This document shows, one piece after another, positions 23,633 to 31,881 of a stretch of DNA of 34,588 bases. The notes under the pieces are model-generated. The model worked only from the letters and a program-made list of their open reading frames with translations. It did no database searches and was not told where the DNA came from. The DNA lies in the NCBI GenBank assembly GCA_016201275.1, contig JACQDB010000105.1:1-34588 (forward strand), given 5' to 3'. The DNA comes from Acidobacteriota bacterium. GTDB taxonomy: Bacteria > Acidobacteriota > Blastocatellia > UBA7656. The first letter of the stretch is position 1; every line of letters starts with the position of its first letter. The position numbers and the translations under genes are program-made.

Positions 23633-26600
23633 ATGGATATTCGTTTTTCACCAAGAGCCGCAAGCAGTATGGTTTTACTCTTCATCCTGCTTTTATCCAG
23701 CAGCGCGTACCACGCCCAGCGCACCGGCAAATCATCGTCTGCCTCGACCAAATCACAGAAGAAGTCCGGTAAAAATAGCGCTGATAAACCGTTGCCGCCG
23801 CCGCCGCAAAAACCCGCGCCACCAAAGCAAAAACCCGCGCCGCGTATGGAAAAACCGGAACTCGTTATTCAAAACGGCCACTCCGATAACATACGCTCCA
23901 TCGCTTACAGTTTCGACGGCAAACTATTTGCCTCTGGCGGCGCAGACAAAACCATACGAATCTGGGATGCCGAAAATAACCGCCTGATTCGCCTGCTGCC
24001 GGACATCTACGATGACGTTACCTCGCTCGCCTTCAGTCCGAACGCCAAGACCATCGCAGCGGGAAGCTTGGAAAAAACCGTCAAGGTGTGGGACGTAGCG
24101 ACAGGCAAATTGCTGCACTCGTTCACCGATCATGATAACGGCGTCAGTTGCGTCGCCTTCAGCGCCGACGGCAAAATCATCGCTTCCGGCAGCCTCGACC
24201 AGACCATCAATTTCTACGATGCCAACAACGGCGATTTGCTGCTCACCCTCGAAGGCAAAGCGGGCGGCATACGTTCAATCAGTTTCAGCCCCGATGGCAA
24301 ACAACTGGCCGCCGCCTGCGAAGATAAAACCGTAAAACTCTGGGACACCACCGACGGCAACTTGCTACGCACCTTTGTCGGTCACAGCGCCGACGTGCGC
24401 TCGTTGGCCTTCAGTCCCGACGGCAAGACATTGATTTCCGGCAGCGCCGATAAAACCGTCAAAGTCTGGGACGCCGCAAACGGCACAGCGCTGCACACCC
24501 TCAAAGGCCATGCGAGCGGCGTGGTCGCGGTCGCCTTCAATACCGATGGCAAAATTGTCGCCTCCGGCAGTCAAGATAAAACGCTCAAGTTATGGGACAC
24601 CGACAGCGGCAAGTTGCTTCGCACGCTTGAGAATTTCCCTCAACCGGTCAACGCCATCGCCTTCAATAACGACGGCGCGACGATTGCCGCAGCGAGTTGG
24701 AAAACCATTTTTCTCTGGGACGTAGCGACCGGCAAATGGTTAAGCAATCTGGACAGCCACTCTTTTGCCGTGCGCGAAGTGGCGCTCAACCCTGATGGAA
24801 AAATTGCCGCCTTCACCAATGCCCGCAGCGTCAAGTTGTGGAATGCTGGCGAAGGTCGCTTGCTGCACAGTCTGGACGAGCATACCTCGGAAGTCAGCGC
24901 CGTGGCTTTCAGCCCCGACGGCAAAACTCTAGCGTCCGGCAGTTGGGATAAAACCCTGAAGCTTTGGGAAACCAACAGCGGCAAAGTGCTTCGCACCTAC
25001 AAAGGTCACGACGCAGAGATTCACGCTCTTGCCTTCAGCGCCGATGGCAAGTTGCTGGCTTCGGGCAGCGAAGACCGCACCATCAGAATCTGGAACGTCA
25101 GCACAGGCAAATCGCTACGCACGCTTACCGGTCATCATAGTTTGATTACTGCCGTGGCCTTCAGCCCAGACAATAAAACTCTGGCCTCGGGCAGCGTAGA
25201 TAACAGCGTCAGGCTTTGGGAGGTCAACACCGGCAAATTTATACGCTCGCTCGATGGTCACTTCGGATTGGTCAGTTCGGTCGCCTTCAGCCCAGACGGC
25301 TACACGCTGGCATCGGCAAGCGGCGATAAAACCTTCAAGTTGTGGAATGTCGCAAGCGGCGAGTTAATCAAAACCGTCAACGCCAACTCTTTCGATCTGC
25401 TGGCCATCGCTTTCGCACCCGATGGTCGCAGTCTGGCAACCGGCGGCTTCGACAAGAGCATAAAATTATGGGACGCGGAAAGCGGCAAGATGCTTCGCAC
25501 GCTTGAAGGCCACACCAGCCCGGTTTCTTCTATAGCTTTCAGCGCCGATCAAAAAACTTTGCTGTCGGGAAGCTGGGATACGACGGCAAAAGTCTGGTCG
25601 CTTGAAACCGGGCGCTTAATCACCACTTGGCTGGCCTTCAATGATGGCAACTGGATTGCGTTTACGCCGGACGGTTATTACGACGGCTCTGAACACAGCG
25701 CTTCGTATGTCACCTGGCGCAGCGGCAATAAGGTTTATGATTTCGATCAATTGTTCGAGCGTTTTTACAAGCCAGAGATCATCCCGCAAGCGCTGCAAAA
25801 CCTCAGCCTCAAACCGGCCTATACCATCACTCAAGGCTTTGCCTCTTCGCCGGAAGTGAAGATTGTTTCGCCCTCCATGAACGCCAGTTTCAACGCGGCG
25901 GAAGCAGAAATTAAAGTCGAGGCCAAAGACACCGGCGGCGGCGTTAAGGAAGTCAAGCTCTATCAAAACGGCAAGCTCGTTGATCCGAATCTGCGCGGCC
26001 TGAAAGTCGTCAAGAGCAATGCAACGGCGAGCTTTCGCGTTTTGCTCACGGAAGGCGAAAATAATTTCAAAGCCATCGCCTACAGCAACGATTTCACCGA
26101 AAGCCGCCCGGTTGAATTGACGCTGCGGCTTGCTGCGCCTGTCAAAGAAGCGGCTTTACACCTGTTGGTAGTCGGCATCAATCAATATAAAAATTCGGCG
26201 TTGAACTTGAACTTCGCCAAGCCGGATGCCGCCAGCATCGCCGACTTTTTCGAGCAGAAAGGGAAACGCTTATTCCGCGAAGTGACCATCACTAAACTCT
26301 TCAATGAAGAAGCCAGCCGCGCCAATATCATCAAATCGTTTCAGACCCTCACGGAAAAAACCCAACCGCAAGATGTCGTCATTATCTATTTCGCCGGTCA
26401 CGGTGACAGTCGTGAAAGCCAATGGTACTTTGTGCCTTACGACATCATTCAACCGGAAAGGGATGAGGTGCTGGCGGCGCAAGGCATCTCGTCGAAAACC
26501 ATCTCAGACCTTCTGGTGAAGTTGCGTTCGCAAAAAGTTTTGTTGTTGTTGGACGCCTGCCGCTCCGGTGCAGCGGTCACCGCCTTCCGCAGTTTTGAAG

Positions 26601-26902
26601 ACCGCAAAACGCTCTCGCAATTAGCGCGTGCCACCGGCATACACATCATCGCCGCCTCTTCGCCCGATCAGGACGCAACCGAAGTGCAATCGTTAGGTCA
26701 CGGCGTTTTTACCTACTTGTTGCTGAAAGGCTTGGGCGGCGAGGCCACTATAGGAGCGGCAAAAAAGACGGTGACAGTGCGCGGCCTGCTCGCTTACATT
26801 GAAGACCAGTTGCCGGAAATCTCGCAAAAGTACAGAACGCAAGCGCAGTATCCGGTCAGTTCCTCCAAAGGCATGGACTTTCCGTTGGCTCTGCTGCAAT
26901 GA
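23633..26902 (+). CDS. Exported protein with 14 WD40 repeats and a C14 caspase domain (1089 aa)
   Basis: A signal peptide (SSMVLLFILLLSSSAYHA) is followed by a Lys/Pro-rich linker. From about residue 78 to 664 there are 14 WD40 repeats of about 42 residues, most with GH and WD-type ends, enough for two seven-bladed propellers. A link of about 60 residues and an Ig-like segment (AEIKVEAKDTGGGVKEVKLY, about 765-830) lead into a peptidase C14 domain from about 840, with the catalytic dyad H923 in YFAGHGD and C976 in LLLDACRSG. Metacaspase/orthocaspase relatives cut after Arg or Lys; the target here is unknown. An exported caspase on a double propeller suggests surface or periplasmic signalling or defence. 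AAAGGA precedes the ATG. Confidence 0.93.
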   Translation: MDIRFSPRAASSMVLLFILLLSSSAYHAQRTGKSSSASTKSQKKSGKNSADKPLPPPPQKPAPPKQKPAPRMEKPELVIQNGHSDNIRSIAYSFDGKLFASGGADKTIRIWDAENNRLIRLLPDIYDDVTSLAFSPNAKTIAAGSLEKTVKVWDVATGKLLHSFTDHDNGVSCVAFSADGKIIASGSLDQTINFYDANNGDLLLTLEGKAGGIRSISFSPDGKQLAAACEDKTVKLWDTTDGNLLRTFVGHSADVRSLAFSPDGKTLISGSADKTVKVWDAANGTALHTLKGHASGVVAVAFNTDGKIVASGSQDKTLKLWDTDSGKLLRTLENFPQPVNAIAFNNDGATIAAASWKTIFLWDVATGKWLSNLDSHSFAVREVALNPDGKIAAFTNARSVKLWNAGEGRLLHSLDEHTSEVSAVAFSPDGKTLASGSWDKTLKLWETNSGKVLRTYKGHDAEIHALAFSADGKLLASGSEDRTIRIWNVSTGKSLRTLTGHHSLITAVAFSPDNKTLASGSVDNSVRLWEVNTGKFIRSLDGHFGLVSSVAFSPDGYTLASASGDKTFKLWNVASGELIKTVNANSFDLLAIAFAPDGRSLATGGFDKSIKLWDAESGKMLRTLEGHTSPVSSIAFSADQKTLLSGSWDTTAKVWSLETGRLITTWLAFNDGNWIAFTPDGYYDGSEHSASYVTWRSGNKVYDFDQLFERFYKPEIIPQALQNLSLKPAYTITQGFASSPEVKIVSPSMNASFNAAEAEIKVEAKDTGGGVKEVKLYQNGKLVDPNLRGLKVVKSNATASFRVLLTEGENNFKAIAYSNDFTESRPVELTLRLAAPVKEAALHLLVVGINQYKNSALNLNFAKPDAASIADFFEQKGKRLFREVTITKLFNEEASRANIIKSFQTLTEKTQPQDVVIIYFAGHGDSRESQWYFVPYDIIQPERDEVLAAQGISSKTISDLLVKLRSQKVLLLLDACRSGAAVTAFRSFEDRKTLSQLARATGIHIIAASSPDQDATEVQSLGHGVFTYLLLKGLGGEATIGAAKKTVTVRGLLAYIEDQLPEISQKYRTQAQYPVSSSKGMDFPLALLQ

Positions 26903-26990
26903 AGTTTCATCCTTGGCGATTTGGAAAACGGTTCGGGCATTGTTGGATTGTAAAACCAATGCAGCTGGTGGATTCTTCCTGAATGGTTTG

Positions 26991-27029
26991 GCGGATTCTT
27001 TTTTAGCGGGTTCTTTTTTAGCGGGTTCT
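26991..27029 (+). repeat. 15-bp tandem repeat, 2.6 units
   Basis: GCGGATTCTTTTTTA, GCGGGTTCTTTTTTA and GCGGGTTCT follow one another at 26991, 27006 and 27021. The region lies about 90 bp after the WD40-caspase stop. The T-runs could help end transcription, but there is no GC-rich hairpin directly before them. Confidence 0.85.
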
Positions 27030-27058
27030 CTTGATGTTTAACAACTCAGCCGGATTTG

Positions 27059-27101
27059 CCCCGAAGGGGTGTAGGAAATTAGCCAGTGCTGTAGGCACTG
27101 G
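27059..27101. repeat. Two small hairpins related to the palindromic element at 9768
   Basis: CCCC-GAA-GGGG (27059-27069), the shared phrase GGAAATTAGCC, and CCAGTGC/GCACTGG (27083-27101) occur in the same order as in the glgC-psuG gap. The hairpin bases differ but compensate, so pairing is kept while sequence changes. Confidence 0.75.
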
Positions 27102-27139
27102 AATAGAGCCATTCAAATGTCTCCCCATAACAGAGAATC

Positions 27140-27196
27140 GTGAATCGTGAGCCGTAAAAAGTTGTGAGCTACAGTTTCGCTCTACTCACGATTCAC
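27140..27196. repeat. 12-bp inverted repeat touching the MFS stop codon, with heptamer-like units
   Basis: GTGAATCGTGAG (27140-27151) and its exact reverse complement (27185-27196) flank 33 bp. The right arm ends on the first base of the complement of the MFS stop codon. The adjoining 27191-27240 repeats ATTCACT-like units, so the last dozen codons of the MFS gene (VNREIVNSENQ) are encoded by heptamer-derived sequence. Confidence 0.7.
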
Positions 27197-28629
27197 TATT
27201 GGTTTTCACTATTCACTATTTCCCGATTCACTGATTCTGTATTGGCCGTCATCCACTGTTTCAAACGATCTAGGCTTTGCGCGAAAGGCTTCAACCCAAA
27301 CCACAACAAAAGCGCCGCAAAAAATTCTGCTATCGCACCGACAATCAGCAGAGAAAATTTAATCGCGTTGTCATCGTGAAAAACATAATCATTCATCAAC
27401 GCCACTGCCGTCGGCCCTAAGCCTAAGCCAATGACGTTGACCATAAAAATGTATAGCGCCGAAGCCTGTCCGCGCATGGCGTTGGGCATCATCTGCTGAA
27501 TCGCGGCGGGCGCAACACCAAACGGCGCACTCGCAAAAAAAGCCAGCGGCACAAATAACCAAGCGGCTATCTCGCCACTTGGCGCTAGATAAAAAGCCGC
27601 CCCGCTCGGTATCAACAAACACGATGCCAACAATCCAACCCGCATCGGCGCATCTTGGTAACCACGCTGCGAAAGCCAATCGGAAAAACGCCCCGCTGCA
27701 ACGATGCCTGCGGTTCCTGCCGTTGCCAGCCCTAGACCTAAAACGATTCCCGATTTTGCCGGCGTCCAGCCGTGATTGCGAACAAAGTAGCTGGGATTCC
27801 AGAACCCTCCGGCATTGGTGGCAAGCGAAATCAGCCCAAAACCCACATTGTGACAAATGAAGGTAAGCTTATTTTCACGGATGTAGTCGAAGACTTGCCG
27901 CAGGGAGAAGTCTGCAGATTTCATTGCGCCGGTTAGCGATTGCACCAAACGGCGATCCCGACGCGCTGGCTCTTTTACCGTATATAACAACAACGCCAAC
28001 AACACTCCGGGCAACCCTATGATAAAAAAAATCACCTGCCACGAGCGCATTGTTCCGAGCAGAGGCAAGTTGTAGGTCTCTTGCGAATCGGCAAAACCTG
28101 TGACGATACCGCCGAGCAAATTAGCCATTCCCGCGCCTAAATAAATGCCCATTGAATAGACGCTGATGGCGGTTGCTAATCGCTTTTTAGGGAAGTAATC
28201 AGTGATTAAAGAGAAGGCTGATGGCGACAGCGAGGATTCGCCAACCCCCACCCCAATTCTGTATAAAAACATCTGGAAGAAGTTTTGCGCCACGCCGCAC
28301 AACGCCGTCATTAAACTCCACAGCACTACGCCAAATGCGATAATTGTGCGACGACTTTTGGAATCGGCAAGGCGTCCAAAAGGTATGCCGCCAAGAATGT
28401 AGAACACGACAAAAGCAAAGCTGGTTAAAAAACTAATTTGTGTGTCGTTGATATGAAAATCGCGTTTGATGTGTTTGACCAACAACGCCAAGATCACCCG
28501 GTCAAGAAAGGAGAAAATGTAAACCAGGGTCAACACTCCGACGACATACCAAGCATAGCCTACAGGCGGATAAGGAATTTCGTCTTCGCGAATCGAAGGT
28601 GCTTCAGGTTGTCGGATTTCGGTGGTCAA
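27196..28629 (-). CDS. MFS transporter, Spinster-like (477 aa)
   Basis: A 12-helix major facilitator. The first loop has motif A as GIPFGRLADSKSRRTIIAFG, and helices 4-5 carry GVGVGESSLSPSAFSLITDYFPKKR, the signature of the Spinster-like branch (GEA-type loop and DYFP). Eukaryotic Spns proteins move sphingolipids or lysolipids; bacterial members have mostly unknown substrates, so none is assigned. The TTG at 28629 is preferred as start because AAGGAG precedes it by 6 nt; an in-frame ATG at 28674 has no ribosome-binding site. The last residues are encoded by heptamer-like repeats, a likely recent change at the C-terminus. It is a monocistronic minus-strand gene. Confidence 0.9.
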   Translation of the reverse strand: MTTEIRQPEAPSIREDEIPYPPVGYAWYVVGVLTLVYIFSFLDRVILALLVKHIKRDFHINDTQISFLTSFAFVVFYILGGIPFGRLADSKSRRTIIAFGVVLWSLMTALCGVAQNFFQMFLYRIGVGVGESSLSPSAFSLITDYFPKKRLATAISVYSMGIYLGAGMANLLGGIVTGFADSQETYNLPLLGTMRSWQVIFFIIGLPGVLLALLLYTVKEPARRDRRLVQSLTGAMKSADFSLRQVFDYIRENKLTFICHNVGFGLISLATNAGGFWNPSYFVRNHGWTPAKSGIVLGLGLATAGTAGIVAAGRFSDWLSQRGYQDAPMRVGLLASCLLIPSGAAFYLAPSGEIAAWLFVPLAFFASAPFGVAPAAIQQMMPNAMRGQASALYIFMVNVIGLGLGPTAVALMNDYVFHDDNAIKFSLLIVGAIAEFFAALLLWFGLKPFAQSLDRLKQWMTANTESVNREIVNSENQ

Positions 28630-28736
28630 AAGATTCTCCTTGAAAATTTTGATGAGCAAGCGTAACAAGCGCATTTCCGGGCGTCAAAGTTTTATCCACG
28701 CCGCTATCGAATCATTCATCAACGCCCGCGACCCCG

Positions 28737-28865
28737 CTAGAGCGGTTTTGGTTTGAGATTACGGAAACCTCAAACCCGTTGAGCGGCGGTCGAAGACCTT
28801 CGCGCCGTCGAAGACCGCTGCTCAACGATAGCGCGTTCCGTACACACATATGCAAACCGCTCTAG
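28737..28865. repeat. 129-bp palindromic element with CTAGAGCGGTTT ends
   Basis: The terminal arms 28737-28748 and 28854-28865 are perfect 12-bp reverse complements. Inside, 28777-28791 and 28813-28827 pair at 14 of 15 positions, and GTTTGAG/CTCAAAC forms a further stem. It carries no gene and has the form of a small non-autonomous inverted-repeat element (MITE-like), though no target duplication was found. Confidence 0.75.
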
Positions 28866-29007
28866 TTAGAAAATACTGGTTTGCTGCAAAAAACCTATGT
28901 TTATTGGCTTATTTGAAAAATCATGGCGTTGCTAACTAGCGGCGTATTTACTGTGACCTGTACGAAGCTCGACTTTGTACATTTTTCAGAGGCGAACCGA
29001 GCTTGCC

Positions 29008-29376
29008 AATCCCCCCGATGGCAGTCGGGGGATGGTTAAAGTCCAACCTACAAAACGCAGCCAACGAGAAACGAATCCCCCCAACGGTAGTTGGGGGGAT
29101 GCTTAAAGTCCAGCCTACAAAACGCTGCCAACGAGAAACGAATCCCCCCGATGGCAATCGGGGGATAGTTAAAGTCCAACCTTGCCCGATGCTCAAGGCT
29201 GGACTTTAACCATCCCCCAACTACCGTTGGGGGATTGAAAAAAAAGCTTAGTGGCTTGCGATGTAGGCTGGACTTTAAGCATCCCCCAACTACCGTTGGG
29301 GGGATTACAAAAAAAACTTTGCTTGCTTGGTGTGTAGGTAGAACTTTAAGCATCCCCCAACTGCCGTTGGGGGATT
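29008..29376. repeat. Mirrored array of six hairpin units (three forward, three reverse)
   Basis: Three forward units begin at 29008, 29074 and 29141 (spacing 66 and 67 bp), each a CCCCCC-x-GGGGGG-type hairpin followed by TTAAAGTCCA and a spacer. Three reverse units follow, with hairpins at about 29210-29236, 29280-29307 and 29350-29376. The turning point is around 29186, where GTTAAAGTCCAACCTTG (from 29168) faces its near-complement ending at 29210 (16 of 17). The loop bases vary (GATGGCAGTC, AACGGTAGTT, GATGGCAATC) yet keep the stem paired. A 16-bp direct repeat, ATTTTTCAGAGGCGAA, flanks the array at 28981 and 29516. It has no CRISPR features: the spacers are repeated, not unique. Confidence 0.92.
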
Positions 29377-29685
29377 CAGATGAATAGCCAAATTGCCTCG
29401 GCTCTCCGTTGCTAGGTAGGTAGACAAAAGTTTTTTGAAAAATAATCACAGAAAACCCTTGTTTTTCAGGCTTTTTAATAAATCTTTTTCAAAAGATATA
29501 CGCAAACCTACTTAGATTTTTCAGAGGCGAATCATCCTGGTTGAATCTGCTTTTCCTTTCAACCCCTGAAATTATTGAAACTCACTTCAAAAAATTGAGG
29601 CGCAATAATTGCAGATGCTAAAGGCAACGTAAGCGCTGGAGTGATGCTGGCCAATCTCAACTTGTACAAAGTCGAATCAGTGCGG
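29377..29685. other. Intergenic region after the hairpin array
   Basis: A 309-bp AT-richer stretch without a credible gene. It holds the right copy of the 16-bp direct repeat (29516-29531) and GTACAAAGTC near 29663, the reverse complement of GACTTTGTAC near 28970, so the repeat block may extend over about 28970-29672. No terminator hairpin is evident for the minus-strand DUF3857 gene ending at 29686. Confidence 0.55.
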
Positions 29686-31656
29686 TTATTTTTGTTTGAA
29701 CGAGATCAAGGCGCGGTCGGCCTGACCGACTTGATCGAAGAACGCCTTGACCGTGGCGTACTGGCTGGCGGTGAAGAAGATGGCGTTGACCAGCAAAGTG
29801 CGTTCGTAAACGATGCGATTGCCATCTCGCACAAAGGTCGCACGATAACGCGCCGCGCCAATGTCCAGATCAATCGGGTCAGGAAGTTGTTCCAAGTCGT
29901 AACCTGCGGGGATGTCTATCACATCGCGTTCGCTCTCCGACCACGGATAATGAAAGTATAAACTGTTGACGCGGGTCGCCGCCGATAAAAAATTTTCATC
30001 GCGGCGAGTCAGCAAAGCAGGCTTGAGCAACAGGCGTTTTTCCGTCGGTGTGGCGGCCTGTGGCAAAGTAAATTGATACGCGGCATTGACCGCCTGCACG
30101 GGATTCACGGCCTCCGAAATCATCACCGACGCTTCGTTGATGGTCGCCGTAGGCAGATGGTCTTTGGCTGTCGTCAACACACGCTGGCGTTGTTGCTCGC
30201 GGGTCAACCCAGTCATCTCGCTGCACAGTTCCAGCGCTCGCAAACCCGTCATTTTCGCTTCCATATGCACCTCTACGCGCCCATCGGCAAACGGCGTGAT
30301 GAGCAATTTTTTTTCTTCACCGTTGCGCTCGGCCTGCGATACCGAGGTCTCCACAAAGCGCGCATCTTTCTTGCCATACAGCAAAGCGGTGACCGCTTCT
30401 TTCTCCCACGCCAGCGAACCGAAAGGGCAATACTGGGTGCCGGGGTCATAGAATTTTAGGCCGCCATCGGGGGCCACTATTGCGGTCACTTCGCTGTTGA
30501 ATTGAAAGGCATCGGCAAACGACTTCTGAAAAAAATTTTCGTCGCGGGTGGTCAACTCCGCCACTCTGGCGTCGAAACCGGCAGCTCGGAGCAGAGCGAT
30601 AAACAGGCGATTGATTTCGCGTGGCGTGCCGTAACGACGCTTGAGCGTGTCGTCGGCAGTGTTGTTGACCTTGAACGGCGAAGCCACGGTCGCGGGTTTG
30701 TCGGGGTCTTCTTCGTGGTCGTCGCGGGTTCCGATGTTTTGAATTTCGCTCTGCACATAATGGTACAGGCGGGCGATTTTTTCAGTGGGCTTGTCGTTGA
30801 CAGTGGTGAGGGTCTCGACGATGCGGCGAATGGTTTTTGTCGGCTTGGTTTCGGCGTTGGCGCGATTATTCAGGCGTTGGGCATAATCGCGCCAGTATTT
30901 GTCGGGCTTCATTTCCAGTTCATCGGAGTAATAAAGCCAAGCCCACATCTTGACGGTCAATTCGGGCGGCATCATCGGCTCGCGTTTGAACGGCGCGATG
31001 TTTTCCACTTTGATGTTGAACGCGCCGTCCCACACCGGTTGAAAGCGTTTGTCATCCTGCACGTTAAAAGTCACATAGCGAACATCGGATTTCGAGAGCA
31101 ACGGCGGAATGATGCGATAATTCAGTTGCCGTATGAAGAGATCAGATTGCAATTCGAGTTGAAAATAGCGAAAGCCTTTCGGATAGGTTTGCCGGTAACG
31201 ATATTCGATAATCGTACCGGGTTCGACGCCGGGCATGGAAAAAACTTTAGCGCGATGTGTGCCTTCGCTGTTTTTGAAAATCAGTTTGTCGAAAATATCT
31301 TTGCCTTCGACTTCGATAATCGTGCCATCCGGGCGTATGGCGCGGGCTTCCACGTCGGTGATTTTTCCGAGTTCGACTTTGTACGGAAGTTGTATATCGC
31401 CAAACCGACGGCCTCTGTCATTAAAGATTTTCAGGCGTATGTACAAGCGCAAACTGGTGCCGTCGTTTTCATCGTCGGTGAGAATGCCATCGCGAAACAG
31501 GATGGCAGCATCGGCTTCGGGGTCGCCGATGTCGGCGGCGCTGAATTTCAAATCCTGCGGCGTGACCGGCTTCCAACCGCCCGCTGCGAGGTTCGCTGGC
31601 GCGGTCAAATGCCCCACTATGCAGAACAAGATCAGCGTGATGAAGCGGCGAAGCAT
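29686..31656 (-). CDS. DUF3857 protein with a degenerate transglutaminase-like core (656 aa)
   Basis: The signal peptide is MLRRFITLILFCIVGHLTAP. The DUF3857 domain (about 45-240) includes VEARAIRPDGTIIEVEG and GVEPGTIIEYRYRQTYP. The transglutaminase-like core (about 330-440) has YGTPREINRLFIALLRAAGF, where catalytic relatives read YGDCKD, so the active-site Cys is replaced. The His position (FNHV in relatives) reads FNSE, while the Asp region FYDPGTQYCPFG remains. The C-terminal part is a DUF3858-like beta domain. It is therefore probably a non-catalytic exported or periplasmic binding or scaffold protein. The ATG at 31656 follows GGGGA by 7 nt; a TTG two codons earlier is possible. It is divergent from prmA. 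Confidence 0.88.
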   Translation of the reverse strand: MLRRFITLILFCIVGHLTAPANLAAGGWKPVTPQDLKFSAADIGDPEADAAILFRDGILTDDENDGTSLRLYIRLKIFNDRGRRFGDIQLPYKVELGKITDVEARAIRPDGTIIEVEGKDIFDKLIFKNSEGTHRAKVFSMPGVEPGTIIEYRYRQTYPKGFRYFQLELQSDLFIRQLNYRIIPPLLSKSDVRYVTFNVQDDKRFQPVWDGAFNIKVENIAPFKREPMMPPELTVKMWAWLYYSDELEMKPDKYWRDYAQRLNNRANAETKPTKTIRRIVETLTTVNDKPTEKIARLYHYVQSEIQNIGTRDDHEEDPDKPATVASPFKVNNTADDTLKRRYGTPREINRLFIALLRAAGFDARVAELTTRDENFFQKSFADAFQFNSEVTAIVAPDGGLKFYDPGTQYCPFGSLAWEKEAVTALLYGKKDARFVETSVSQAERNGEEKKLLITPFADGRVEVHMEAKMTGLRALELCSEMTGLTREQQRQRVLTTAKDHLPTATINEASVMISEAVNPVQAVNAAYQFTLPQAATPTEKRLLLKPALLTRRDENFLSAATRVNSLYFHYPWSESERDVIDIPAGYDLEQLPDPIDLDIGAARYRATFVRDGNRIVYERTLLVNAIFFTASQYATVKAFFDQVGQADRALISFKQK

Positions 31657-31881
31657 GGACAATCCCCGCAGAAAAATTGGTTGAACAACGATTGATTAAT
31701 TCACAGCCCGGTTGATTGATTCAGTGTCACTGCCTGAAACTGGTTGTGGCGCTTCAAGCGAAAAAAATTTTACTGTGTGGGCGCGCATACAGCAATGACA
31801 ATTGCAGCGGATATGCCGATTTGAAAAAGCTAAGGCATTGTCTGTAGTATTAGCTGCACCCTGAAAAGTTGAACCAACATT

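Noticed and set aside
29008-29376. CRISPR array
   Set aside because: The units are palindromic with G/C-run stems, the intervening segments are themselves repeated, the orientation reverses midway, and no cas gene is near.
29048-29449. Open frame of 133 codons on the minus strand with repeated PPTVVGG
   Set aside because: It is the translation of the hairpin array; the repeats switch strand and period, and no ribosome-binding site or non-repeat homology is present.
28970-29672. Transposon bounded by GACTTTGTAC/GTACAAAGTC
   Set aside because: The 10-bp arms are short, there is no transposase, and no target-site duplication can be seen; kept only as a note on the repeat block.
30502-31695. 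397-codon open frame on the plus strand
   Set aside because: It lies antisense to the DUF3857 gene, which has a signal peptide and clear domains; the frame is a by-product of that gene's codon bias.
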